48,217 nt of DNA from Hymenobacter artigasi (GCF_012275535.1 NZ_JAAVTK010000025.1:1-48217); one strand, 5' to 3'; shown: positions 7,401-15,955, counted from the first letter of the stretch. The notes: generated from the sequence alone by a model not told the origin. Translations and numbers: made by a program.

Positions 7401-7943
7401 ATGCCCAGAAGAATCCCCTGGCCAACGCTGCTGCTCGTCTATGGCTTTTTTAGCAGCGGGTGCGTCCTGGTCAGTCAGCGCAAATCATGGCAATACACGC
7501 AGCTAATCCCTAAAACGGAACAGGCCAAGCCGTTCATCCAGATAAACTTGGAGAAACCAACCATTCCGCTGCCTTTGCCCATTATCATGTGGGAAATAAG
7601 CACCGCGAAGAGGTACTGTTTCGACATCGACTTTCTGACGAAGAATAGGCAGTACCAACGGCTGGATTCCATTGGTTTTGCCCTCTACACCCCGGACAAA
7701 CAACTGGTCGCTTCTGGCGTGTTACCCATCGTCAATGGCGAGCTGAGTTACCGCCCGTATTCCCCGGACGTCCACCGCGCCCAATGCCAGACCTCACCCC
7801 GGATTGCCTTGGGCAACCAGCGCCAAGAACTCACCGGCACCTTCGTTCTCTACGCAACTGATTTGAATAACCAGCGAGCATTAATCCCGCTTGACGGGGT
7901 TGCGCTCCATTACTTCAAAGCTAGAATTGCTAGTTTTTTCTAA
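7401..7943 (+). CDS. Putative lipoprotein, unknown function
   Basis: 180 residues. The N-terminus MPRRIPWPTLLLVYGFFSSGC is a lipoprotein-like signal ending at Cys21, with an imperfect lipobox (Ser at -3). The body contains RYCFDIDFLTKNRQYQRLDSIGFALYTPDKQLVASG and a later Cys, suggesting a compact beta-sandwich. No family recognised. It is a single gene between repeats F and G, with lower GC than its neighbours. Confidence 0.68.
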   Translation: MPRRIPWPTLLLVYGFFSSGCVLVSQRKSWQYTQLIPKTEQAKPFIQINLEKPTIPLPLPIIMWEISTAKRYCFDIDFLTKNRQYQRLDSIGFALYTPDKQLVASGVLPIVNGELSYRPYSPDVHRAQCQTSPRIALGNQRQELTGTFVLYATDLNNQRALIPLDGVALHYFKARIASFF

Positions 7944-7950
7944 CCAATGG

Positions 7951-8002
7951 GTTCACGGAAACGGTCGAGCCCTAAACTTAGCTTCGTTTAGTAAAAGAAG
8001 GG
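7951..8002 (+). repeat. Dispersed cassette-boundary repeat, copy G
   Basis: GTTCACGGAAACGGT, then CTAAAC and GTTTAG as a 6-bp inverted repeat, then GAAGGGT near 7998. It lies between the convergent 7401 and 8024 genes. Confidence 0.75.
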
Positions 8003-8023
8003 TCTTAACGAATTTGGCAATTC

Positions 8024-8755
8024 TTACATGAGGGGCCAGGTTTCCAAGGCGGGGTGGACCTGCAGCTGCTGCGCAATGGCCAGCGAACAGCCCAGTGCCA
8101 ACTCTTGGTCCTCCCCCTGGTAGAGGCACCACGTCCGGTTCGCGGCAAACGTGTAAGTGGGCCAACGGCGCTCCTGCTGGTACAAGTCAACTACGTCCCC
8201 GGCGTGCCCTTGCTCCAGCCAATCGGTAGGCAGACCCTGCGCGTCCCAGTGGTACGCGCCTTCGGCCACCGACCCAAAAAAGTACGTGTCCGTCTGCGGG
8301 TCCAACACCTCGACCAACTGCTGCGCGAACGCCACTTCCAGGGCCAGGCTGCTGCCCAAGTGCGGGGGCCAGCCGCCGTAGGCGCGGGAGATGGCCTCGT
8401 TGCCAAAGGCGGGAGTAAAGGCCACGCCTAGTTCGGCTGCCACTTGGCGGTATGTTATCGGAGTTAAGCGGCCTGGGGCCGGTTGGCCGTGGTGGATGCC
8501 GTGCGTGTTCCAAAACGCTACGCGGGCGTTGAGTTGCTCCACCGTGCGGGCCTTAAACGAATAGGCGGCCACTGGAATGGAACGGTCAATGCCCAAGGGA
8601 GGCAACAGCGTCAGGTACGCCGCGAAGCCCAGCGGCAACCCTGAGACGGCGGTTACGTCGTCGGTCAACGGCAACCAGTCGAGCGGAGAGAGGTCGGAAA
8701 CGGGGCATCGGCTCATGTCGGCCACAGCGGCAAGGAGGAAGTAAGTACCGCTCAT
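8024..8755 (-). CDS. Hypothetical protein, unknown function
   Basis: 243 residues from ATG 8753-8755; an internal Met14 (MSRCPVSDLS) is an alternative. No signal peptide or transmembrane segment is convincing. It has many aromatic residues, especially Trp (FWNTHGIHHG, AYGGWPPHLGSSLALEVAFAQQLVEVLD, TDTYFFGSVAEGAYHWDAQGLP). The tone suggests a soluble SMI1-like or immunity-type fold, but I cannot place it in a family. It is bounded by repeats G and H. Confidence 0.62.
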   Translation of the reverse strand: MSGTYFLLAAVADMSRCPVSDLSPLDWLPLTDDVTAVSGLPLGFAAYLTLLPPLGIDRSIPVAAYSFKARTVEQLNARVAFWNTHGIHHGQPAPGRLTPITYRQVAAELGVAFTPAFGNEAISRAYGGWPPHLGSSLALEVAFAQQLVEVLDPQTDTYFFGSVAEGAYHWDAQGLPTDWLEQGHAGDVVDLYQQERRWPTYTFAANRTWCLYQGEDQELALGCSLAIAQQLQVHPALETWPLM

Positions 8756-8771
8756 AAAAGTAAGAGCACTC

Positions 8772-8796
8772 GTTCAGCGAAACGGTAATTCAAGCA
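8772..8796 (+). repeat. Dispersed cassette-boundary repeat, copy H
   Basis: GTTCAGCGAAACGGT followed by CAAGCAAAC. This is the last copy seen on this side of the array; none was found between here and 41.8 kb. Confidence 0.55.
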
Positions 8797-8885
8797 AACA
8801 AGCCCAATCATGCGTAAATAAGCGATTTCGCCGTATTGTGCCGCCGATATAGCCAGATTGAGGGGAGTGCAGGCCGCGATTGGCT

Positions 8886-9010
8886 GGGCCAACCCGCTCC
8901 CGAGCTGGGCGAATTCGCCCGCCGGCTCCGGGCGAATTCACCCCCACGGCGGGGAGAATACACCCGGTTGGCTGGGAGAATTCGCCCAGGTCCAGCGGGC
9001 GAATTCTCCC
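8886..9010. repeat. Array of five regularly spaced 14-bp palindromes
   Basis: Copies at 8907-8920 (GGGCGAATTCGCCC, a perfect palindrome), 8930-8943, 8952-8965, 8974-8987 and 8997-9010, all variants of GGGMGAATWCRCCC. Centre-to-centre distances are 23, 22, 22 and 23 bp, about two helical turns, so all face one side of the DNA. A degenerate sixth (GGGCCAACCC, 8886-8895) fits the phase. The array ends 78 bp before a ribbon-helix-helix gene and is its likely binding site: operator, centromere or mobilisation site. Confidence 0.8.
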
Positions 9011-9088
9011 GCGCCGCTTAGCTTTGCTTCCCTCCCCGGACGGGCGACTCCGCCCCGCGGCCGCGCCGACTTTTCCCGGGTAGCCCCC

Positions 9089-9472
9089 ATGCCATACCTG
9101 AACGACACGCGGCGCACGATCACGCTCAACTTCCAGCCCGCCGAATACGCCGCCGTAGCCGAGCAGGCGCTCGCCGCCGGCTACCCGACGCCCGGTGCCT
9201 ACGCCAAGGCCTTGGTGTTGGACCCGCCGGCCCTGACGTCTCTCGTGGCGGCTTCGGACCCCGCCGTCCCGGCCAAAGCCGTGGCCAAAGACGCGGCCAA
9301 GCTTGCGGCCGCTGAGGCGCGGGCCAAAAAATGGGAAGTCCGGGCCAAGCAGGCCGAGCAGGCCTTGGCGACGACCCAGCAGGCGCTGGCCGCGGCCGAG
9401 TACGCGGTGGCCCACCCCCCGGAGCAATTCACGGAGGCGCATCGCCAGGCGTTCGAGCTGCTGCGAAGATGA
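9089..9472 (+). CDS. Ribbon-helix-helix plus coiled-coil DNA-binding protein (MobC/ParG-like)
   Basis: 127 residues from ATG 9089. The frame is open further upstream, but that part would encode the palindrome array. Residues 7-48 (RRTITLNFQPAEYAAVAEQALAAGYPTPGAYAKALVL) are a ribbon-helix-helix domain as in plasmid mobilisation accessory (MobC-like) and partition proteins. Residues 65-115 are an alanine/glutamate-rich coiled coil. It follows a five-palindrome array and ends at a strong terminator, so it is probably autoregulated. No relaxase is present to make it a true MobC. Confidence 0.72.
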   Translation: MPYLNDTRRTITLNFQPAEYAAVAEQALAAGYPTPGAYAKALVLDPPALTSLVAASDPAVPAKAVAKDAAKLAAAEARAKKWEVRAKQAEQALATTQQALAAAEYAVAHPPEQFTEAHRQAFELLRR

Positions 9473-9511
9473 GGGCCCCCTTCTACTGACCCATTCGCAA
9501 AACCCCGATTT

Positions 9512-9548
9512 AAAAGGCCCCGAAAGCACGTGTTTTCGGGGCCTTTTT
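9512..9548 (+). terminator. Rho-independent terminator
   Basis: Stem AAAAGGCCCCGAAA / TTTTCGGGGCCTTTTT with a 7-nt loop and a U-tract, 40 bp after the ribbon-helix-helix gene. The A-tract on the other side would make it bidirectional. Confidence 0.85.
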
Positions 9549-9604
9549 CGGGCTTCTCGGGACCGTTCGGAATTTGGTAGTTTTGGGAATCACTTTTAAT
9601 TGAT

Positions 9605-9892
9605 ATGAGAATGGCTCGCTACAAGTATGTGGACGTGATGTATGAGGGTCAATATCCCATTCATTATGGTTTGATATTGATGGAAGAAGTAATGCGAATG
9701 GAAAACCCTGCGCAACTGGCTGCTATTCTAGAGGAAAGGTATCCTGATAGAATAGTAGCAGTTGATGTCTGGGACAGCGACATACTTCAAGCACTTCCAT
9801 CTAATACAGAGCAATACGAAGTTGCTCTCAAGTTTCTCAATAGTGTAAATGCTTATGCTTTCAAGGGGAAGTGGAAAGATGGTGAAGTTTAA
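9605..9892 (+). CDS. Small hypothetical protein, AT-rich
   Basis: 95 residues from ATG 9605; ATG 9611 (MARYKYVD) is equally possible. Soluble and mildly acidic, with a helix (QLAAILEERYPD) and strand (RIVAVDVWDSDILQAL). GC is clearly lower than in the flanking genes, suggesting separate acquisition. It ends 8 nt before the serine recombinase and could be co-transcribed. Function unknown. Confidence 0.6.
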   Translation: MRMARYKYVDVMYEGQYPIHYGLILMEEVMRMENPAQLAAILEERYPDRIVAVDVWDSDILQALPSNTEQYEVALKFLNSVNAYAFKGKWKDGEV

Positions 9893-9900
9893 CTTACAGA

Positions 9901-10494
9901 ATGATCGCCGCCCTCTACGCCCGCGTTTCCACACGTGACAAGGGTCAAACCACCGACAACCAACTCTTGGAACTGCGCGCCTTTGCCGGGCGGCTGGGCT
10001 TCGCTGTGTACCGGGAGTACTGCGACCAGGAAAGCGGCAGCACTGCCGAGCGCCCCCAGTTCCAGCAGCTCCTGCTCGACGCCCACCAGCGGCGCTTCGG
10101 CGTGGTGCTATTCTGGAGCCTAGACCGGTTCAGCCGGGAAGGGGTGACCGAAACGCTCAACCACCTGCAGCGCCTGACTGCGGCCGGCGTGCAGTTCAAG
10201 TCCTTCACCGAACAGTACCTCGACAGCACCGGCGTCTTCCGGGACGCCCTCATTGCCATTCTTGCAGCCATTGCCAAGCAGGAGCGCGTGCGGCTGTCTG
10301 AACGCATCAAAGCTGGGCAGGCCCGCAGCGCCAAGAAGCCGGGACGGCCAGCGCTCGCCGCCACCAAACTGGCGGAGGTGCGCCGGTTACGAGGGGAAGG
10401 GCTCAGCTTCAAAAAGATTCAGCTCCCCACGGGCGTGCCCGTGGGGACCATGCACCGCTATTTAACAACCGGGGCCGCCGGGAACGGGGCGTGA
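9901..10494 (+). CDS. Serine recombinase (resolvase/invertase family)
   Basis: 197 residues. The catalytic N-terminal domain begins MIAALYARVST, with Ser10 as nucleophile and Arg8 beside it. The conserved segments DNQLLELRAF, FWSLDRFSREGVTETLNHLQRL, FKSFTEQYLDSTG and IAKQERVRLSERIKAG follow. The C-terminal helix-turn-helix is GEGLSFKKIQLPTGVPVGTMHRYL. The size is that of a plasmid resolvase or invertase. Likely role: multimer resolution or inversion at a nearby site; two 20-bp direct repeats lie just downstream. Confidence 0.9.
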   Translation: MIAALYARVSTRDKGQTTDNQLLELRAFAGRLGFAVYREYCDQESGSTAERPQFQQLLLDAHQRRFGVVLFWSLDRFSREGVTETLNHLQRLTAAGVQFKSFTEQYLDSTGVFRDALIAILAAIAKQERVRLSERIKAGQARSAKKPGRPALAATKLAEVRRLRGEGLSFKKIQLPTGVPVGTMHRYLTTGAAGNGA

Positions 10495-10621
10495 GCCCTT
10501 GGTGAGCCCTTTCACAGAAGCAGCGGCCCGTCTAAAAAGCACCCATGGATGTCAGGACAGCGGTTTTACGGCCGATGGGTCGCCCACCCGGTCCCCCGTT
10601 GAACCCTTGGTGAGCCCTTTC
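10493..10621. repeat. Pair of 20-bp direct repeats after the serine recombinase
   Basis: CCCTTGGTGAGCCCTTTC occurs at 10496-10513 and again at 10604-10621, 108 bp apart in the same orientation. The first overlaps the recombinase stop codon. They may be recombinase subsites or the scar of a small duplication. Confidence 0.6.
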
Positions 10622-10701
10622 CGACCGCATCTGGCCGCCAGCCCACCCGTCACGGGGCAGCCGGTGGGCAACTCTGTGCCCGGCCCGTTGGCGCACCGGG
10701 C

Positions 10702-11760
10702 CTATTCTTCCGTCAGGGGCGTTCCCCGAGTTTCGGCGGTCGGCGTGGCGCCCAGGGCCGCTTCCAACTCGTCGCTGCTGGGGAGGCTGCGCCGGAGCTC
10801 GGGTGGCAGGGCGCGCGTGAGTTGCCATTCGGCCACGCCGATAGGCTGGCTCAGCCCGCGCAGGGCGTACTCGGACACCACCCGATTGTGGGTCTTGCAC
10901 AGGATGAGCCCGATGGTGGGCTGGTCGCTGGGGTGGCGCAGCAACTCGTCGGCCGCGGCCAGGTAGAAGTTCATCTTGCCACTGTCCTCGGGCTTGAACT
11001 CGCCCATCTTCAGGTCGATGACCACGAAGCAGCGCAGGGTGAGGTGGTAAAAGAGCAGGTCCAGGTAGTAATCCTGCCCACCGACTTCCAATGGGTATTG
11101 GCTGCCGACTAGGGCAAAGCCTTTGCCTAGCTCTAATAGGAACGAGCGCACGTGTGCCAACAAGCCACGCTCCAATTCTCGTTCCTGGGCGGCGGGGCCC
11201 AACGCGAGAAAGTCAAATGTGTAGGGGTCCTTGAGCAACTGCTGGGCCAAGTCCGACTGCGGAGCGGGTAGCGTGTGGACAAAATTGCTCACCGCGCGGC
11301 CTTGGCGCAGGTAGAGGCTGCTCTCCACCTGCGCGACCAGCACGTTGCGGCTCCAGCCGTGTTCGATAGTTTGCTGCGCGTACCAAGCGCGTTCGGAGGG
11401 GTCCTGCACCGCTTCAAGCAAGCGCACATTGTGCCCCCAGGGAATTTGTGCAACAACTTGTTGCACAAACTCGGCGTCGGGCCAGGCCTTGGCGAAGGCG
11501 CGCATGTATTTGAGGTTGCGCGGCGAGAAGCCGGTCAGGGCAGGGAACTCTCGGCGCAGGTCCTGGGCTAAGTGGTCAATCACTTTGGTACCCCAACCCT
11601 GCTGCTCCTGCTGATGCAGAATCTCGTGGCCGATGCGCCAGTATAGCTCGACCAAAACGGCGTTAACCGCCAACGCGGCGCGCACCTGGGTTTGGCGGAT
11701 GCGCGTGGTCAGTTGGGCCAGAAAGCCGGGATAATCAGCAGGGAGGGAAATGCCAGTCAT
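10702..11760 (-). CDS. DUF1016 / YhcG-type PD-(D/E)XK nuclease family protein
   Basis: 352 residues from ATG 11758-11760. The N-terminal DUF1016 part (LYWRIGHEILHQQEQQGWGTKVIDHLAQDLRREFP, FSPRNLKYMRAF) is followed by the nuclease half: GKGFALVGSQYPLEVGGQDYYLDLLFYHLTLRCFVVIDLKMGEFKPED, where D-x(10-17)-D-L-K fits the PD-(D/E)XK core, then IGLILCKTHNRVVSEYAL. Such proteins occur near restriction and other defence genes and are predicted DNA nucleases; the cellular role is not settled. It stands alone in strand context, 240 bp from the ABC-3C operon. Confidence 0.85.
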   Translation of the reverse strand: MTGISLPADYPGFLAQLTTRIRQTQVRAALAVNAVLVELYWRIGHEILHQQEQQGWGTKVIDHLAQDLRREFPALTGFSPRNLKYMRAFAKAWPDAEFVQQVVAQIPWGHNVRLLEAVQDPSERAWYAQQTIEHGWSRNVLVAQVESSLYLRQGRAVSNFVHTLPAPQSDLAQQLLKDPYTFDFLALGPAAQERELERGLLAHVRSFLLELGKGFALVGSQYPLEVGGQDYYLDLLFYHLTLRCFVVIDLKMGEFKPEDSGKMNFYLAAADELLRHPSDQPTIGLILCKTHNRVVSEYALRGLSQPIGVAEWQLTRALPPELRRSLPSSDELEAALGATPTAETRGTPLTEE

Positions 11761-12000
11761 GTTCGTGGAAGCAAGTCCCAAACCTACGTACGAATCCGCA
11801 GTCGCGGCCAAGACAGGAGTCAATGAAAAGAGCCCCTCAAGTACCGAAAATCGGGCCTTAAAGCCTAGAATTAGGTGCTTGGTTTTTGCTATATGGCACT
11901 ATGCCCTTGCACAGGAGAGCTTAGACAAACGCTGCTCCCTTGTCGGTGAATAACCATGTTTAGAGCTAGTAGCTAGGGCTAAATTATTCCGCAACTTAGG

Positions 12001-13755
12001 TTAGTTAAACTCGAATCCGAACAATCCACCACCAGGTTCATCAGTCAACCGTGGGGGAATGATATAGTCCTCCAAAGGAAAATTTGTGACCCTTTCTTTC
12101 GGGATTTGGTCTGAATTCAAAGTTACAATGTATTGAAAGCCAACCTGCTCAGCCAGTCGGGCTCCATACTCCAAGGCTCTCTCTTTCTGCCGCTCGTCAA
12201 TAGGGTCAAATAGGCTGCTGTCATGTACCAAGAACCCTGGAGAAATTCCGCGCCTAGCAGCCATTTGCATAAGCATCATGTCAAAGCAAAATATCTGTGC
12301 ATTGTTAACCCCTTGGCTTTTCATTCCCTGAATGGTCACCTCAAAGTTCGGCCCCGTTTCACTAGGGTAAATATTGAGATTGCCGGCATTCTCATATAGG
12401 GCTCGAGAAGCCTCCTCAAATGCCAAAATCGCATCTTTTAATAGTTGTTCGTTTTCGATAAAGTCGCGCTGCAATCTTAAGTACAAGCGTTGTTGGTCAA
12501 TTTTAAACTGAGCAACGCGCTCAGCTACTTCGTGTAAAATAGACTGCTGTTGCTTTATCTGTTCTGCCCGGGCCTCTGCTCTACTCAATTCGCTCTGCAG
12601 CTTTGAGTAATGCTGTAAGGCACCATGGGTCTTTAAAAGCGTCATGACCTCAGTACGCTTATCATCAAGTTGCATCATTTTGCGCTGCCTGGTTTCAACA
12701 TTTAGGCGAGCCTGTGTCAACTCTTCTTCCAAATACATTTTGCGATTGCGCACCACTGATTCGTGAAACTTGCGGACCTCTTCAAAACGCTGCAATGCTA
12801 CTCCTGGCAAAGACACACCTGCCTCAGAGTACATTCTCTGCACATCATCCAGTTGCGGAGCTAACTCCGAGCTTAGCGAGACTTCCAAATCATGGATGTA
12901 CAGGCTGTCTTGGGCATTCTCGTCCGCTAGCTTATTTATCTCGCGGGTTAGAGCATTTGCTTCCTTCTCTCGCTCAGCATAATCAGGTAGCATTCGAAAG
13001 CTGCGAACAGCCTCTGTCATTCTATTGACATCTTCTTGGACTAGAACAGATTGAGTAAGCAGTTGCTTAGGGTCACCAGTAAGTCCTTCTAGGAGACCAT
13101 CCTGTGCTGCTTTCTGCAGCTTTTTTGTGTTTTCCGCAGATTGCCTTAATTGTTCCCGCTCCATACTGATGCGCCAATCCAATCCCAGTAGGTAGGAAAG
13201 AGCTACCCGAGTATCCGCCGGGCTCTGTTTGCTTGACTGTTGTTGTGGATTGAGAAATGCCCCACTGCTAGCTCGGCGAGCGAAGTAATTGAACAGCATG
13301 CCGAACTTGGGCCCAAACTTCTCCGATCTTTCGGGCAGTTGAAAAATGATTCTCCCTAAATCGGATTCCCATTTTGCGCTAGAAACAGTTGCCTCCCATT
13401 CTCCGTCTAGCGCATCAACCGGCCATTCATTGACAGCTTTGGATGCATCAACTTGTCTTAAATGCACCTTGCCGAAAGTACTGCCTGAGCGGGTTGCGCG
13501 GACGCGTACTCCTCGGAGGTCAAATTCTATCCCGAAATCATGGTCTTTCAACTCGGGCTTGCGGAACAGGGAATTAGGGTCTCCTTCTTTGCCGAGCGCA
13601 AAATGAATCAATAGGACTATGCTTGATTTACCAGCCTTGTTGCGAGTTTGCCCCGCTCCTGACGCTTCGCCTTTATCAGCAATAATAATATTTAAGCCTG
13701 AGCGGAAAGCATAAGACTTAAAACTAGGCAAGGAACTGAAAATAGAATAAATCAT
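12001..13755 (-). CDS. ABC-3C ATPase component (DUF2326-type, SMC/RecN-like)
   Basis: 584 residues. The Walker A region is near 36-46 (TRNKAGKSSIV), matching the RNxxGKS form of DUF2326 ATPases. A long coiled-coil middle spans about 200-460. The Walker B/D-loop region is near 505-523 (GFLVHDSSLFDPIDERQ), the hallmark of this family. It is the third gene of a tightly overlapping operon (ATGA overlap with 13752-13991). In ABC three-component systems this protein is thought to sense or gate DNA or invader signals and license the effector. That function is predicted, not shown here. Confidence 0.85.
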   Translation of the reverse strand: MIYSIFSSLPSFKSYAFRSGLNIIIADKGEASGAGQTRNKAGKSSIVLLIHFALGKEGDPNSLFRKPELKDHDFGIEFDLRGVRVRATRSGSTFGKVHLRQVDASKAVNEWPVDALDGEWEATVSSAKWESDLGRIIFQLPERSEKFGPKFGMLFNYFARRASSGAFLNPQQQSSKQSPADTRVALSYLLGLDWRISMEREQLRQSAENTKKLQKAAQDGLLEGLTGDPKQLLTQSVLVQEDVNRMTEAVRSFRMLPDYAEREKEANALTREINKLADENAQDSLYIHDLEVSLSSELAPQLDDVQRMYSEAGVSLPGVALQRFEEVRKFHESVVRNRKMYLEEELTQARLNVETRQRKMMQLDDKRTEVMTLLKTHGALQHYSKLQSELSRAEARAEQIKQQQSILHEVAERVAQFKIDQQRLYLRLQRDFIENEQLLKDAILAFEEASRALYENAGNLNIYPSETGPNFEVTIQGMKSQGVNNAQIFCFDMMLMQMAARRGISPGFLVHDSSLFDPIDERQKERALEYGARLAEQVGFQYIVTLNSDQIPKERVTNFPLEDYIIPPRLTDEPGGGLFGFEFN

Positions 13756-13991
13756 GCAGTGGTAATCCGGGCAATGCGTTCGTTTGCGAAATGAATAATT
13801 CCCATTGCGGATAAAAGGTCAAGCGCGAGCACGAACCAGTCGAAGGAAATCGAACTATCCTGAGAAGAGTCATGCTTAATATCTACCCAAAGCCGTGAAA
13901 CTGATTTGGGTTCTTGCAGATGCATCAGCAATTGCGCACCAATAGTGAGCAAGGCACGCTCAGTGGGCAGATGTTTTGTAGGTAGAATCAT
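13752..13991 (-). CDS. ABC-3C middle component (small winged-helix-like protein)
   Basis: 79 residues (MILPTKHLPTERALLTIGAQLLMHLQEPKSVSRLWVD...FVLALDLLSAMGIIHFANERIARI). The length, the opening MILPTKHL and the helix-rich winged-helix-like pattern fit ABC-3C 'middle component 6' type proteins, which bridge ATPase and effector. It overlaps both neighbours by 4 nt, so the three are made together. Confidence 0.75.
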   Translation of the reverse strand: MILPTKHLPTERALLTIGAQLLMHLQEPKSVSRLWVDIKHDSSQDSSISFDWFVLALDLLSAMGIIHFANERIARITTA

Positions 13992-14905
13992 GCCTCCTGC
14001 AAAGTTGGTGTGCTACTGAGAGGCTCAAAAATGTCGCACCGCTCGAAAAAATAGGCTAAAATTGCCAAAGCTGCTGCCTCAGATGAGTGTTGATGCTGCC
14101 TAATTAGATTAAAAAGAGCACTGTAAATCGCATCCGGACCAATGCGAGACTCTTTTAATCGTAGGTATTCATTTCTAAGCACTTCAGCAACTCGATTCCC
14201 AAGCTCCGGGTCAAATCTATGGGAGCCAAAAAAATCGCCAACACGTGGAGCAAGTCCCATTCCCATACGAGCTAGGTTTCGGCTATTTGAGCTAAGGCTG
14301 TTTGCATCAAGCTTTCCTGGAGGCACCTCTTGTATTTGAGATGGTTGCTCGGGAAGCGAGTGTGTAAGTTGTTCTAAAACATGCTTAATCTCCTCAAAGG
14401 TTATTTGTGAAGGTCTCGTAGGTTTGTAGGGCATTCCCAGAACCGCGATAATGTCATCCTCATCCAAGCAAAACAGCTTTTTTGAGAGGTCAATTGGGCT
14501 GAAAGGAGTAAGTTTTATAGGGTGGTGCTGCTTTTCCAAAGCGAATATCGTCTGTTGGATATGAGGTCCTAATCCATCAAATGCATTGTGCACAAAGGAC
14601 CACTTGTCGAAATCAGAGCCCCAATGGGGGAGTGCACCTAAAAAGTCCTCCTCAATTTTCTTGACGGCTTGCGCCGCGGTCATATCATTTGGGGCATAAA
14701 CTTGGTACAGATGACGCTCCGATTTCAAAAAACCATCATTCTTTTTGTCACCTAGGTTACCCCATGGCCGTGTTTTCATGAAGTCTTCTGGATAGGCCCG
14801 CTGCATTACATCAGAGAACAGAGCTTGATATACATCGCCCTTGCCTTCGTAAACGCGAACCTTGAATCGCATTTCATACATTTCACGAGCTTCTGGATGC
14901 ATCAA
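13988..14905 (-). CDS. ABC-3C effector: N-terminal nuclease-like domain plus ABC-3C C-terminal domain
   Basis: 305 residues, first gene of the operon. Residues about 10-75 (RVYEGKGDVYQALFSDVMQRAYPEDFMKTRPWGNLGDKKNDGFL...LYQVYAP) look like a restriction-endonuclease fold, with Asp57 and the QVY strand in the place of PD-(D/E)XK residues. The C-terminal ~100 residues (FDPELGNRVAEVLRNEYLRL...SEAAALAILAYFFERCDIFE) match the shared ABC-3C C-terminal domain in style. Predicted to cut nucleic acid when released by the ATPase. Residue-level catalytic assignment is tentative. Confidence 0.75.
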   Translation of the reverse strand: MMHPEAREMYEMRFKVRVYEGKGDVYQALFSDVMQRAYPEDFMKTRPWGNLGDKKNDGFLKSERHLYQVYAPNDMTAAQAVKKIEEDFLGALPHWGSDFDKWSFVHNAFDGLGPHIQQTIFALEKQHHPIKLTPFSPIDLSKKLFCLDEDDIIAVLGMPYKPTRPSQITFEEIKHVLEQLTHSLPEQPSQIQEVPPGKLDANSLSSNSRNLARMGMGLAPRVGDFFGSHRFDPELGNRVAEVLRNEYLRLKESRIGPDAIYSALFNLIRQHQHSSEAAALAILAYFFERCDIFEPLSSTPTLQEA

Positions 14906-14995
14906 GTAAACAGGTTTGAATAGTGGTTTAAAAGTCCGAGCTGGCCTTCCCGCAAGCTACGACACCTATACGAAAGGAGTGAAGTTGCCTGCTTT

Positions 14996-15955
14996 TTACA
15001 AGCCTAGCTCTTTCGCTGAATTATGCTGGCGGACGTTGTCGAGGCGGGTGTAGCGGCGGATCATGGCACTCGTCTTGTGTTTGGTCTGGTTCATCACTTT
15101 GCTATCATCCGCGCCGTTAAGCTTGGAGACGGTGACAAACGACGCCCGGAGCGAGTGGGCCGTGTACTGGAGCCCCAAGTAGTGCTGGGCAATGAGGTTG
15201 ATGTACTTGGTTGTCATCCGTCGGGTGGTCAGGTGCTGGTTTTTGCGCAGGGACACAAACACGCACCCGGTGTCCCGGTCGAGCACCCGCAGCCAGGCCT
15301 GCAGCGAGCGGATGGGGCACAGGGCCGGGTCGGGGGAGTAAAAGATGGCCTTTTCCTCCGCCTGCCCGAGCTGGTTGGTTTTGCTCTTGTCGAGCGAGAC
15401 CACGAGCCCTTCCTCGTCGAAGGCTAGGTCCTCGATGTTGAGCGCTTCGAGCTCCGACCGCCGAAAGGCCCCGGTAAAGCCTAGCAGCAGCAACGCCCGA
15501 TTCCGCAGCCCCGTGGGCGTGGTGACGTCAATGGCGCGGATGGTGCGCTTGAACGAAGCCAGCGAGAACGCGGCCGCCTGCTTAATGCGCGTTTTCTTTT
15601 CCCGGGCGATGCCCTTGAGCAAGACCTTCACTTTCTTATCCGCCGTGGGCGAGTCCAGGCCGGCCAGCTCGTGGGCCTTGGCGATGGCGGCGGCGTGGCG
15701 CTGGATGGTGGCCACCTTCTTGCCGGCGTCGGCCAGCTCGGTCAGGAATCCGGCGAGCGCTTCCACCGGCGCGGGCAGCGACGCCAAGCCGTGGAGCGCG
15801 CACCAGGCGGTGAAGCGTTGCCAGTCGCCGGCGTAGGCGCGGATGGTGTTGGCCGCCCCGCGCAGGCCGGACTCCACGTAGCGGGTCGAGGACTCCAGTA
15901 GGTGAGCCGGCACCTGGGCCGCGGGTGTTTGGGGAATGGCAATGGTTGTACTCAC
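14996..15955 (-). CDS. Tyrosine recombinase (phage-integrase family)
   Basis: 319 residues. The N-terminal SAM-like core-binding domain (ESGLRGAANTIRAYAGDWQRFTAWC) precedes the catalytic domain with all active residues: Arg165 (FRRSEL), Lys192, His267 and Arg270 (HSLR), His293, and nucleophile Tyr302 (RRYTRLD). There is no integron-integrase-specific insertion that I can see. Likely substrates are the palindromic site 58 bp upstream (16013-16049) and its partial copy at 20419. Intact. Confidence 0.9.
   Translation of the reverse strand: MSTTIAIPQTPAAQVPAHLLESSTRYVESGLRGAANTIRAYAGDWQRFTAWCALHGLASLPAPVEALAGFLTELADAGKKVATIQRHAAAIAKAHELAGLDSPTADKKVKVLLKGIAREKKTRIKQAAAFSLASFKRTIRAIDVTTPTGLRNRALLLLGFTGAFRRSELEALNIEDLAFDEEGLVVSLDKSKTNQLGQAEEKAIFYSPDPALCPIRSLQAWLRVLDRDTGCVFVSLRKNQHLTTRRMTTKYINLIAQHYLGLQYTAHSLRASFVTVSKLNGADDSKVMNQTKHKTSAMIRRYTRLDNVRQHNSAKELGL

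Noticed and set aside
9089..9472. Functional MobC of a conjugative or mobilisable plasmid
   Set aside because: No relaxase, coupling protein or secretion gene is present in the circle, so only the DNA-binding fold is supported.
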